A DNA stretch of 64,000 bases from Nitrospira sp. GTDB lineage: Bacteria > Nitrospirota > Nitrospiria > Nitrospirales > Nitrospiraceae. The notes beneath the pieces are model-generated. The model saw only the letters and a program-made list of their open reading frames with translations. It did no database searches and was not told the DNA's origin. Shown here piece after piece: positions 28,333-37,195 of this stretch (positions are counted from its first letter, which is position 1; each line of letters starts with the position of its first letter). Where the stretch lies: positions 845,159-909,158 of the forward strand of contig SWDG01000006.1 in NCBI GenBank assembly GCA_005116965.1, given 5' to 3'. Made by a program: the position numbers and the translations under genes.

Positions 28333-29151
28333 GTGAAGATACATCCAACGGCGATCATTCATCCCAAGGCGAGCCTCGATCATGACGTAGAAGTTGGGCC
28401 GTTCTGCGTCGTGGGAGAGCACGTCGTGATCGGAAAGGGGAGCCGACTTCTTTCCCATGCGACGATCGATGGCTGGACGGAAATCGGGGAGCGGAATGAA
28501 GTGCATCCGTTTGCTTCGATCGGAGGGCCTCCACAGCATCTTGGTTATAAAGGGGAACCGACCAAGGTCGTCATCGGTCATGACAACATCATCCGCGAAT
28601 ATGTCACGATCAATCGAGGAACCGTCCAGGGAGGGGGTGTGACCTCTCTCGGGTCCAAGGGCATTCTGATGGCCTACGTGCATGTGGCCCATGATTGCCG
28701 GCTCGGCGACCATATTATTATGGCCAATGCGGCAAGCCTGGCAGGACATATTACCATCGGTGATCACTCGGTCATCGGTGGCTTGACCGGCGTTCTTCAG
28801 TTTGTGCGTATCGGAGACTATGTAATGGTCGGAGGGTGCTGTGCGATCGGCCAGGATATCCCACCGTTTGCGTTCGCAGCCGGCGGGTATCGCGCGCATC
28901 TGTACGGCCTCAACTCGGTTGGCTTGCAACGGCACGGTTTCTCTGTGGATCGGATTGCCCTGTTGAAGAAGGCATTTGACTTGCTGTTCCGATCGGGCCA
29001 TCGGACAGCGGAGGCGGTACGATTGGCAAAAAAGGAGTTTAAAGGACAGGCGGATGTGGCCAAGATCCTCACGTTTATGGAGGGAACCAAACGTGGCATC
29101 TCAAGGGCTGTCAACCATGACCTAGAGCGCGAGTTCGATCAACCGGTGTGA
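28333..29151 (+). CDS. lpxA: UDP-N-acetylglucosamine acyltransferase LpxA
   Basis: First acyl transfer of lipid A synthesis, from hydroxyacyl-ACP to the sugar 3-position. The GTG at 28333 gives 272 residues of left-handed beta-helix hexapeptides (IHPTAIIHPKA, VEVGPFCVVGEHV) with the catalytic histidine in HVAHDCRLGD and a helical C-terminal domain. A SAM-like oxidoreductase of the Gfo/Idh type is encoded nearby, which raises the question whether the acceptor is GlcNAc or the 3-amino analogue; the sequence does not answer this. lpxI follows after 13 bases. Confidence 0.95.
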   Translation: MKIHPTAIIHPKASLDHDVEVGPFCVVGEHVVIGKGSRLLSHATIDGWTEIGERNEVHPFASIGGPPQHLGYKGEPTKVVIGHDNIIREYVTINRGTVQGGGVTSLGSKGILMAYVHVAHDCRLGDHIIMANAASLAGHITIGDHSVIGGLTGVLQFVRIGDYVMVGGCCAIGQDIPPFAFAAGGYRAHLYGLNSVGLQRHGFSVDRIALLKKAFDLLFRSGHRTAEAVRLAKKEFKGQADVAKILTFMEGTKRGISRAVNHDLEREFDQPV

Positions 29152-29164
29152 GCTCTCAGCCACT

Positions 29165-30019
29165 ATGACGCTGGCCATGCCTATAGCGGACGGTCGAATC
29201 GGGGTGATCGCCGGGAACGGACGATTTCCGATCATCTTTGCGGATAACGCTCGCAAGATGGGTCTTCAAGTGTATGCGGTGGCTCATGAGGGGGAAACTG
29301 AACCGGAGCTCGAACAGCATGTCGATCGGATCCATTGGGTCAAGATCGGCCAACTCAACAAGTTGATCAACGCGTTCAAGGCCGACGGCGTCCGGAATGT
29401 GGTCATGCTGGGAGGCATCAAGAAAACGCATGTCTATAGCCATGCCCGTCCTGATTTTCGCGTGCTCGCGCTCGCCACGAAATTGGCCCTCTGGAAGGAT
29501 GACGATATTCTACGCGCACTTGCTGCGGAACTCGAGAAGGATGGCATCACCATTTGTGAATCGACGTTCGGTCTGGAAGGGATTTTGGTTGAGGAAGGGA
29601 CGCTCACGTCGCGTCAACCGACCAAGAAGGAGTGGGTGGACATCCGTTATGGCTGGGACGTGGCCAAAGAAACGGGGCGCCTCGACATCGGCCAATGCGT
29701 CGTGATCAAAGACCGCGTTGTTGTGGCGGTCGAAGCGGTCGAAGGGACCGATGAAGCGATTAAGCGTGGCGGTGAACTGGCCAAGGATGGTGCGGTCGTG
29801 GTGAAGCGGAGCAAACCGCAGCAGGATCTCCGGTTTGACTTGCCGGCCGTGGGTCCCAGGACGATCGAGGTCATGCAATCCGTCAAGGCGTCGGTACTGG
29901 CCGTTGAGGCCGGCCGATCCGTGATGCTGGATCGAGAATCGCTTCTCCGCACTGCGGAGGAAGCCGGCATCGCCGTCGTTGGCCTTGCTCGCGAAGAGGA
30001 GCCGTGCCCAGAGACCTGA
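29165..30019 (+). CDS. lpxI: UDP-2,3-diacylglucosamine pyrophosphatase LpxI
   Basis: Cleaves UDP-2,3-diacylglucosamine to lipid X and UMP; it replaces LpxH in many non-gammaproteobacterial genomes. The 284 residues show both domains: N-terminal GVIAGNGRFPIIFADNA and the C-terminal substrate domain with DIGQCVVIKDRVVVAVEAVEGTD, the signature of this family (formerly DUF1009). Located between lpxA and lpxB as is usual for lpxI. Confidence 0.95.
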   Translation: MTLAMPIADGRIGVIAGNGRFPIIFADNARKMGLQVYAVAHEGETEPELEQHVDRIHWVKIGQLNKLINAFKADGVRNVVMLGGIKKTHVYSHARPDFRVLALATKLALWKDDDILRALAAELEKDGITICESTFGLEGILVEEGTLTSRQPTKKEWVDIRYGWDVAKETGRLDIGQCVVIKDRVVVAVEAVEGTDEAIKRGGELAKDGAVVVKRSKPQQDLRFDLPAVGPRTIEVMQSVKASVLAVEAGRSVMLDRESLLRTAEEAGIAVVGLAREEEPCPET

Positions 30020-30053
30020 GTCAACGAAGAAGTTTTGGAATCTGACGATCTGT

Positions 30054-30093
30054 TGATCGATTGATTTCAGACACTCAACACATCAATCGATCA
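30054..30093. repeat. Inverted repeat between lpxI and the oxidoreductase gene
   Basis: TGATCGATTGA (30054-30064) and TCAATCGATCA (30083-30093) are exact 11-base reverse complements around an 18-base loop, ending 29 bases before the next ATG. It is the main feature of the 103-base gap. It may be an operator or an RNA stem; no T-run follows. Confidence 0.55.
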
Positions 30094-30122
30094 GAGATTC
30101 CCCAATTCAGTCTAAGAGGTGT

Positions 30123-31070
30123 ATGGTCAAGCTCCGTGCCGGTGTCATCGGGGTCGGACATCTCGGTCAGCACCATGCACGTCTCTATGCCTCATTGCCA
30201 GATTCGACGCTGGTTGGCGTGATGGACCAAGATCAGGGGCGAGCCTCTGTCATTGCCCAGAAGCATGGCGCACAGGTATTCAGTGATCTGCCAGATTTCT
30301 TGAAGCAGGTCGAGGTCGTCAGTATCGCCGTCCCCACATCCAGTCACTATTCCGTGACCAAAGCCTGTCTTGAAGCTGGGAAACATGTGCTGGTGGAGAA
30401 ACCGATCGCCGTTCTGCCGATTGAGGCACGGGAGCTGGTGGGGTTGGCAACACGCAACCGCTGTACGCTGCAAGTGGGGCATAGTGAGCGTTTCAATCCT
30501 ATTCTGCAGCTGATGAGGCCACATATTCGGAAACCTGTGTTGTTTGAATGTTATCGACTGGGGACCTACAGCGGGCGTGGCACCGACGTTGATGTCGTCC
30601 TGGATTTGATGATTCATGACCTGGACTTAGTGCTGTCATTGGATCCAGGTCCTGTTGAAGATGTGCGGGCCGTTGGAGTGACGGTGCTCTCCTCGACCAG
30701 TGATGTGTCTCATGCACGTGTTCAGTTTAGGAGTGGGTGTATCGTCAACCTTACCGCAAGTCGAATCTCACCAAAGGCAATGCGACAATGGCATATATTT
30801 CAAGGCGATGGGTGTGTGTCGATCGATTTTCAGTCCCGGCAGGGCGTGATCGGACGCCGATCGGTTGAGCCTGGCGGGAAGCCCACGGTGGCAGTTGAAG
30901 AGCTACAAGCCGGAGACGGTGAGCCGCTGAAACAACAGCTTGAATCGTTTCTCTATGCGATTCGTTCAGCATCTCGCCCAGTCGTGTCTGGCGAGGACGG
31001 GGTCGCTGCTCTGGAGCTGGCCTATCGTGTGCTGTCGGCGATGGAAATGTCTGTATATCAGCAGACATGA
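30123..31070 (+). CDS. Gfo/Idh/MocA family NAD(P)-dependent oxidoreductase
   Basis: The 315 residues have an N-terminal Rossmann fold (AGVIGVGHLGQHHAR, dinucleotide-binding glycines at about 8-13), the family motif EKPIA with its lysine (about 93), and the C-terminal alpha/beta substrate domain (DLMIHDLDL). Position between lpxI and lpxB points to a sugar-nucleotide substrate in lipid A or LPS synthesis. GnnA, which oxidises UDP-GlcNAc at C3 for amide-linked lipid A, belongs to this family, but its partner transaminase GnnB is not present in the window. Exact reaction is unknown. Confidence 0.85.
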   Translation: MVKLRAGVIGVGHLGQHHARLYASLPDSTLVGVMDQDQGRASVIAQKHGAQVFSDLPDFLKQVEVVSIAVPTSSHYSVTKACLEAGKHVLVEKPIAVLPIEARELVGLATRNRCTLQVGHSERFNPILQLMRPHIRKPVLFECYRLGTYSGRGTDVDVVLDLMIHDLDLVLSLDPGPVEDVRAVGVTVLSSTSDVSHARVQFRSGCIVNLTASRISPKAMRQWHIFQGDGCVSIDFQSRQGVIGRRSVEPGGKPTVAVEELQAGDGEPLKQQLESFLYAIRSASRPVVSGEDGVAALELAYRVLSAMEMSVYQQT

Positions 31071-31155
31071 GACCATCTCTACGAATCAACCGTCACGTGC
31101 CTTCTCAGCCGCGTGCATCGAATCGCAATCACTGTCTGTGCTCCAATACATCGTC

Positions 31156-32286
31156 ATGGCGCGTATTCTGATCATTACTGGTGAAGCCTCCGGCGACCTC
31201 CACGGAGCCAATCTGGCCAAGGCGCTCAGAGCCAAGGACCCTCAGGTCTCGTTGGCTGGGATCGGAGGGGCGGCGATGGAGGCAGCTGGCGTGCAATTGG
31301 TCTGCAAGATGGGGCAATTCGACGTGATGGGGATGGTCGGGCCCTTGGTGTTGGTGGCGATCATGCGACGGTTTTTCTTCATGCGGCGGTTGTTTCGGTC
31401 CGAACCATGGGATGCGGTCATCTTTGTCGATAACCCCGGATTAAACTTACGGTACGCCTATTTTGCCAAGGGCGCTGGGTTGCGCGTGTTCTATTATGTT
31501 GCGCCGCAGATTTGGGCCTGGGGGGCCTGGCGGATGTACTGGATCAAGAAACGAGTCGATCAGGTGTTGGTCATTCTACCTTTTGAAAAACCCCTCTATG
31601 ACAGCGCGGGTATGCGCTGCACATTTGTCGGCCATCCCATCCTGGATGCAGTCCAAAGATCCTACGATCGGACGGCCCTGCGCAGCAGATTTGGCTTCGC
31701 TCAGGATGAGCGGGTAATTGGCTTGTTGCCGGGGAGTCGCGTGCATGAGGTACAGGCGCTGTTGCCGATCCTGATCAGGGCCGCAGAGCAATTGGCTCAC
31801 CGGGCGCCAAAAACGAAGTTTATCTTGGCGCAGGCCTCCACAATTCAGGATAATCTGCTGCAGCCGCTCTTGCGGCACAGTTCGGTTCCTGTCACCCTGG
31901 TCAAGGAACAAGCTAGTGAAGTGATGGCCGTATCCGATGTGGTGCTGGTGGCCTCGGGGACAGCCACGTTGCAAGCAGCCGTCGTGGGTACTCCTATGGT
32001 GTTGATCTATCGAACGTCGGAATTGGAATTTTGGATCGCAAGTTTCTTTCTCCGGGTCAAATGGATTGGACTCGTCAATTTGGTGGCAGGTCGATCCGTC
32101 GTGCCGGAGTTGTTGCAGGATGAGGCCACTGGTCAGCGGCTCTACGAGGAGGCGCTGCGGATCTTAGAAGATCCCGCAGCCTATGCGGAAATGAAGCGGA
32201 GCTTGGCACAAGTACGAGACGCGTTGGGTGAACCAGGCGCGTCCGTTCGAGCGGCAGAACTGGTGTTGGCGGCATGTCAGGCTTAG
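31156..32286 (+). CDS. lpxB: Lipid-A-disaccharide synthase LpxB
   Basis: GT19 glycosyltransferase that joins lipid X and UDP-diacylglucosamine to the lipid A disaccharide. The ATG at 31156 gives 376 residues beginning MARILIITGEASGDLHGA, the family's N-terminal signature; the open frame further upstream is not conserved sequence. Later motifs include DNPGLNLR, YYVAPQIWAW, LLPGSRVHEV and ASGTATLQAA. It overlaps msbA by 13 bases. Confidence 0.96.
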   Translation: MARILIITGEASGDLHGANLAKALRAKDPQVSLAGIGGAAMEAAGVQLVCKMGQFDVMGMVGPLVLVAIMRRFFFMRRLFRSEPWDAVIFVDNPGLNLRYAYFAKGAGLRVFYYVAPQIWAWGAWRMYWIKKRVDQVLVILPFEKPLYDSAGMRCTFVGHPILDAVQRSYDRTALRSRFGFAQDERVIGLLPGSRVHEVQALLPILIRAAEQLAHRAPKTKFILAQASTIQDNLLQPLLRHSSVPVTLVKEQASEVMAVSDVVLVASGTATLQAAVVGTPMVLIYRTSELEFWIASFFLRVKWIGLVNLVAGRSVVPELLQDEATGQRLYEEALRILEDPAAYAEMKRSLAQVRDALGEPGASVRAAELVLAACQA

Positions 32287-34019
32287 AACGATTCAAGCGG
32301 CTCATGCGGTATGTTCGCCCGTATCGGGCGAGGTTTTTGGGTGGGTTCGCCTGCTCTGGTATGGTAGCGATCTTGACCGGGGTGTATGCCTGGTTAGCAC
32401 GTCCAGTGCTCGACGGGATCTTCATCGAAAAAAATGAACAGTTGCTGCTGGTCTTGCCGCTGGCGATATTGGCCGTTGCGGCAGTGAAGGCCCTCTTCAG
32501 CTATGGGGTCGGGTATCTGATGGCGTATGTCGGGAATCGGGTGGTGGCAGATATTCGGCAAGAGTTGTTTCAGCAGCTCATGCGCATGCCGATCGGATTT
32601 CACGACTCCAACACGTCGGGTCGTTTGGTGTCGCGGATCGTGAACGATGTTGGGTTGATGGCGAATGCGGCGTCGAGTGTCATCAAGGACATGTTTCAAA
32701 ATGCCCTGACATTTCTGGCCATGGTCGGCGTGATTCTCTATCAGGACTGGAAGTTGGCGGGCATCTCGCTGGTCGTGATTCCGCTTGCTGGGCTGACGAT
32801 GGTTCGAGTGGGGAAGCGGTTGAAGAAATTGGCGGCGAGTGGACAAGCCCAGATGGGCGATATGTCTTCAACGCTCCAAGAAACGTTTGCCGGCATCAGG
32901 GTCGTGAAGGCCTTCGGTCGTGAAGACGCAGAAGCCGAGCGATTTCAAACGCGGAACCAGGCCTTTCTGGCCACCACCTTGAAAACGAATCAGGTCTGGT
33001 CGATCGGCCATTCGCATATGGAAGTCATCGGCGTGATCAGTATCGCGGTCATTATTTGGTATGGCGGCTATCTCGTCATCAACGGGACGATGACGCCCGG
33101 CGCGTTCTTTTCGTTTATGGCCGCCATGTTATTGGCCTATACCCCGGTTCGGAAGTTGTCTGGGGCCAACAATCTGATCCAGCAAGCACTGGCTGCGGCT
33201 GAACGCGTCTTTGATGTGTTGGACATGAAGACGGAACAGGCACAGACCCAGGGCATGGTCCCGTTGGCTGGGATCCACCGTGCCATTGAATTCCAGGGTG
33301 TCTCGTTGCGATATGAGAGCCAGAAGATTCCCGCGCTGGCCAAGGTTGATCTCACCATCAGGCCCGGTGAAGTGATTGCGCTCGTCGGGAGCAGTGGAAG
33401 TGGAAAGACCACGTTAGTCAGTTTGTTGCCGCGGTTCTATGCGCCGACCACAGGCCGCATTCTGATCGACGGAGTTCCGCTTGACTCGTATGAATTACAG
33501 TCATTACGGGCCCATATCGGGATCGTGTCGCAAGAGATTGTGCTGTTCGATGATACCATCCGGAACAACATCGCCTTCGGGCGAACAGGGGCCAGTCAGG
33601 CTGATGTTGAACAGGCGGCCAAACTGGCCTATGCGCATGACTTCATTCTTCGGATCCCAGACGGGTATGATGCCCTCATCGGAGAACGGGGACTCAAGCT
33701 CTCGGGGGGCGAGCGCCAGCGTCTGGCCATCGCTCGCGCGCTGCTTCGCGATCCACCGTTGCTGATCCTAGATGAAGCGACGTCGGCCTTAGATACGGAG
33801 TCTGAACGGATCGTGCAGTTGGCCTTAGCGAACTTAATGAGGAATCGGACGACGTTGGTGATTGCTCACCGGCTGTCCACGATTCAAAATGCGGATCGCA
33901 TTGTGGTGCTAGACCGTGGGACGGTCGTCGAAATAGGCTCGCACGAGGACCTGCTTCGGCAGGGAGGCGTCTATCGCCGTCTGCATGCCATGCAGTTCCA
34001 GGATGTGACCAGTGTCTGA
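32274..34019 (+). CDS. msbA: Lipid A export permease/ATP-binding protein MsbA
   Basis: Homodimeric ABC flippase moving core-lipid A across the inner membrane. The 581 residues comprise six transmembrane helices (about 1-310) and a nucleotide-binding domain with Walker A GSSGSGKTT, signature LSGGERQRLAIARA, Walker B LLILDEATSALD and the switch histidine IAHRLST. Context between lpxB and waaA supports lipid A as cargo. It overlaps lpxB (13 bases) and the acyltransferase (8 bases). Confidence 0.94.
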   Translation: MSGLERFKRLMRYVRPYRARFLGGFACSGMVAILTGVYAWLARPVLDGIFIEKNEQLLLVLPLAILAVAAVKALFSYGVGYLMAYVGNRVVADIRQELFQQLMRMPIGFHDSNTSGRLVSRIVNDVGLMANAASSVIKDMFQNALTFLAMVGVILYQDWKLAGISLVVIPLAGLTMVRVGKRLKKLAASGQAQMGDMSSTLQETFAGIRVVKAFGREDAEAERFQTRNQAFLATTLKTNQVWSIGHSHMEVIGVISIAVIIWYGGYLVINGTMTPGAFFSFMAAMLLAYTPVRKLSGANNLIQQALAAAERVFDVLDMKTEQAQTQGMVPLAGIHRAIEFQGVSLRYESQKIPALAKVDLTIRPGEVIALVGSSGSGKTTLVSLLPRFYAPTTGRILIDGVPLDSYELQSLRAHIGIVSQEIVLFDDTIRNNIAFGRTGASQADVEQAAKLAYAHDFILRIPDGYDALIGERGLKLSGGERQRLAIARALLRDPPLLILDEATSALDTESERIVQLALANLMRNRTTLVIAHRLSTIQNADRIVVLDRGTVVEIGSHEDLLRQGGVYRRLHAMQFQDVTSV

Positions 34020-34682
34020 TTTCACGAAAGCCTGTAGCCGTTGGGCCAAAGTGTCGCTTCTGCCGCCGGTTGCCGCCGCCGCTATTCGGTGCATTGCGCG
34101 CTCCATGCGCTATGAAACGCGTGGGCATGAAGAGGTTGATGCGCTGTATCGAGATGGACGCCACATCATTCTTGCCTTCTGGCACGCACAACAGTTGATG
34201 ATGCTGTTCGGCTACCGAGGCACTGGTTCGCATGTGCTGATCAGTCAACATGGTGACGGGGAAATCATTGCGCGGATCATTGCGCGGTTCGGGCATGGAG
34301 CAGTTCGTGGGTCGAGCACGCGTGGAGGTGCCGGCGCGCTACGCGCTCTGATCAGGGTGGGCCGATCCGGGCGAGATGTTGCGGTCACGCCGGACGGACC
34401 AAAGGGGCCGAGGCAGGTGGCGAAGCTGGGCGTGATTCAGTTGGCCAAGGCGACGGGGTTTCCGGTTGTGCCGTTTGTCTTTGCCTGCTCAAAAAAAAAC
34501 TCTTTGCGAGCTGGGATCGCTACATGGTCCCGTACCCGTTTTCACAAGGGTTATTTCTCTACGGCAATCCGCTCTGGGTCTCGCGCGAAGCCGATGACGT
34601 CTCGCTTGAGGCGACTCGGCTGGAACTTGAAACGGTCCTCAACCGACTGACGGAGCAGGCGGAACAAGATGTCATGCGTTAA
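34012..34682 (+). CDS. DUF374 lysophospholipid acyltransferase-type protein, frameshifted at an A9 run
   Basis: Resembles the LPLAT/DUF374 group that lies beside msbA and waaA in many genomes and is thought to acylate lipid A precursors. Motifs: HIILAFWHAQQ (catalytic His region) and VAVTPDGPKGPR. In the frame from 34012 the protein ends at 34650 with an unrelated tail. One base shift at the nine adenines 34491-34499 opens the expected C terminus (SWDRYMVPYPFSQGLFLYG, then LELETVLNRL) to a stop at 34680-34682. Ten or seven adenines would keep one frame. Sequencing error, mutation or slippage at the A-run are all possible. Confidence 0.8.
34491..34499 (+). other. A9 homopolymer at the frame change
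   Basis: Nine consecutive adenines inside the acyltransferase gene, exactly where protein similarity switches frame. A-runs of this length are known sites of polymerase slippage and of indel error in sequencing. Confidence 0.8.
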
Positions 34683-34764
34683 CCGTCACGTGCCGTCCCG
34701 GAGGCGAATGTCTCCGGTTGTTCAACGTATGACGCTGGTCGAGTGACGGTCAGCGGTGTTTTCC

Positions 34765-36102
34765 ATGTGGAAGCTTCTCTATAACATCGGCCTTCTTCTC
34801 GCTGCCCCTGTGATCGTGGGCATTCTCCTCGCTAAGCCACGTTGCCGACCGGGATTTTCCCAGCGGATGGGTTGGCAGGGCCACTCTCCAAACGGCAGCG
34901 GGTCGCCTCAGCCCCTTATTTGGGTGCATGCGGTGTCGCTCGGTGAAGTGGTGGCGGCAGCGCCGCTCGTGAAGGCACTGCACGCGCAGCATCCGGAGTG
35001 TCGCTACATCGTGACGACGGTCACCGAGACCGGACGTGAGGCGGTCGAACAACGGTTAGGGGGCATCGCTGAACATCGATACGCGCCACTTGATTTTTCC
35101 TGGGCTGTGGCTGGCATGGTCCGACGTCTGCAGCCAGTGCTGTATGTGTTCGTCGAGACCGAACTATGGCCGAACCTCCTGTGGACGTTACGAAAACAGG
35201 GTGTGCCCTCTGTCTTGGTGAATGGTCGCTTGTCTTCCCGGTCGTTTCGCCGTCAGGATCTACCCGGGATCCGCTCCTTCTATCGGTCTGTGCTTCAAGA
35301 TCTGACGCTCTGTCTCATGCAATCTGAGAGGGATCGACAGCGTATTGTTGCGCTAGGGGCTGAGCCGTCGCGAGCTCATGTGACTGGTAATATCAAGTTT
35401 GATCAGCCCCTACCGGACGTCCGCTTAGACGAGTCGCTCCGCCAGAGCTTCGGGCTCGATGAGAATGAACAATTGATACTCGCGGGTAGCACGCACGCTG
35501 GAGAAGAGGAATTGTTGGTTTCGGCCTACCGACACATCGTGAAGACCTATCCCACAACCGTGTTGATGTTGGCGCCGCGCCATATCGAGCGAGCGGATCG
35601 AGTCGAAGCCGTGTTGAGGGAGGCCGGATTTGCCGTGCAGCGGAGGAGTCGGATTCAGGAGAAGCAATCTGGCCCGCGCGTGATTATTTTGGATACGAGA
35701 GGAGAGTTGTCTCGCGCATATCGAGACGCTGTCGTGGCATTTGTCGGTGGGACTCTGGTTCCCGTGGGGGGGCACAATTTGTTGGAACCGGCTGTGTGGG
35801 GTACCCCCGTCATGTTTGGGCCCTATACGGACCATTGCGCCGAGGTCGCGGCACTGTTATCAGAGGCTGGAGGAGGTCGCCGTGTGATGGGAGTGGAGGA
35901 CCTCGTTAGCTCTCTTGAAGAATGGCTCGGTCAGTCCGACACTCGACATCGGGTGGGGCAGGTTGCAAGACAGGTGGTGTTGGACAATCAAGGCGCACTC
36001 ACACGGAGTCTGGAGTTCATTGAAACCTGCCTCCGTGCGGCTCCGGCGTATTCCGACTCGTGTGTGGCAACCAGGCCGGGACCTCTTATGGCCAAACACT
36101 GA
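34765..36102 (+). CDS. waaA: Kdo transferase WaaA (KdtA)
   Basis: Transfers Kdo to lipid A precursor at the inner membrane. ATG at 34765 (MWKLLYNIGLLLAAP) gives 445 residues; GTG at 34756 is an alternative. An N-terminal membrane anchor is followed by the GT-B fold: IWVHAVSLGEVVAA, VFVETELWPNL, GNIKFD, APRH, and the nucleotide-sugar site FVGGTLVPVGGHNLLEP. lpxK starts one base after its stop. The upstream gap contains AACCGTCACGTGCC, also seen before lpxB. Confidence 0.95.
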   Translation: MWKLLYNIGLLLAAPVIVGILLAKPRCRPGFSQRMGWQGHSPNGSGSPQPLIWVHAVSLGEVVAAAPLVKALHAQHPECRYIVTTVTETGREAVEQRLGGIAEHRYAPLDFSWAVAGMVRRLQPVLYVFVETELWPNLLWTLRKQGVPSVLVNGRLSSRSFRRQDLPGIRSFYRSVLQDLTLCLMQSERDRQRIVALGAEPSRAHVTGNIKFDQPLPDVRLDESLRQSFGLDENEQLILAGSTHAGEEELLVSAYRHIVKTYPTTVLMLAPRHIERADRVEAVLREAGFAVQRRSRIQEKQSGPRVIILDTRGELSRAYRDAVVAFVGGTLVPVGGHNLLEPAVWGTPVMFGPYTDHCAEVAALLSEAGGGRRVMGVEDLVSSLEEWLGQSDTRHRVGQVARQVVLDNQGALTRSLEFIETCLRAAPAYSDSCVATRPGPLMAKH

Positions 36103-36103
36103 C

Positions 36104-37195
36104 ATGGCATTCTTGCATCCTGGACAACCGGTCCGCAAAGGGCTGTATGGTGTTGCCGGGTTGTACGGCCTCATTATCCGATGTCGGCTGTGGTGTTATC
36201 GGAACGGTTGGCTTACGACCACACGGCTGCCCTGCCGGGTGGTGAGCGTAGGCAATCTTACGGTGGGAGGGACGGGAAAAACTCCCGTCGTCATTCTCCT
36301 CACCGAATGGCTGTTGGCCAAAGGGCAGAGGGTAGCGATCTTGAGCCGCGGGTACAAACGGACGAGCACGGTGCCCTATCTATTGGTGTCCGATGGATCA
36401 CGAATGTTGGCCGGTCCATCGGAGGCCGGGGATGAGCCCTTTCTCATGGCGCAGCGTTGCCCACGTGCCATTGTCGCCGTGGGGTCTGATCGAGTTGCGC
36501 TTGGCCGGTGGGTGTTGGAACGGTATCCCGTCGACTGCATTGTGCTCGATGATGGCTTTCAGCATCGGTCGCTTCATCGTGATGTCGATCTGGTGCTACT
36601 GGATGCCACCGATGCGGCGGGACTGGATGCGCTGCTTCCTGCGGGACGGCTACGGGAACCCTTAGAGGAGCTGGATCGAGCGAGTGCCGTCATGATTACC
36701 CGCGCCGATTCACGTCAGGATGTGGAAGCGATTCATAGCCGATTGCGAGCGGTTGTCTACCCATCTGAGGACACCATTGAAGTCGTGTTTCGACCGGAGT
36801 CCTTTATGGCGGTTGTTTCGGGGGGGCAACAATCGGTTGGCTGGGGCCGAAAGAAAAAGGCGTGGCTGGTAAGCGGGATCGGGAACAGCTACTCATTCCG
36901 CCGATCAGCCGAATCCATCGGGGTTGAGATCCTTGGAGAGACAGTGTTTGAAGATCATCATCGCTACTGTGATGAAGAGATCAGACAGATCCGCGCCACT
37001 GTGCAGACCAATGGGAGCGAGATGGTCCTGACGACTGAGAAGGATGGTGGAAAACTGTCCCCTTTTCTCCAGCCCAGCGATCCCTGGTGGATGCTTCGCC
37101 TTGGGACGGAAGTGGTACGTGGAAAAGACCAGCTGCAGCGGTTGATCGAGGGACCGTTATCCGACGGGAGACAACGGGTAGGAGCTCGTGCGTAA
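36104..37195 (+). CDS. lpxK: Tetraacyldisaccharide 4'-kinase LpxK
   Basis: Phosphorylates the lipid A disaccharide at the 4' position. ATG at 36104 gives 363 residues; the longer frame lies within waaA and is not conserved. N-terminal membrane-associated helix ([15 protein letters not shown]), Walker [20 protein letters not shown], and the family motif DDGFQHR are clear. The C-terminal TTEKDGGKL is in the usual TTEKD position. The stop lies 8 bases inside the following gene. Confidence 0.94.
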   Translation: MAFLHPGQPVRKGLYGVAGLYGLIIRCRLWCYRNGWLTTTRLPCRVVSVGNLTVGGTGKTPVVILLTEWLLAKGQRVAILSRGYKRTSTVPYLLVSDGSRMLAGPSEAGDEPFLMAQRCPRAIVAVGSDRVALGRWVLERYPVDCIVLDDGFQHRSLHRDVDLVLLDATDAAGLDALLPAGRLREPLEELDRASAVMITRADSRQDVEAIHSRLRAVVYPSEDTIEVVFRPESFMAVVSGGQQSVGWGRKKKAWLVSGIGNSYSFRRSAESIGVEILGETVFEDHHRYCDEEIRQIRATVQTNGSEMVLTTEKDGGKLSPFLQPSDPWWMLRLGTEVVRGKDQLQRLIEGPLSDGRQRVGARA

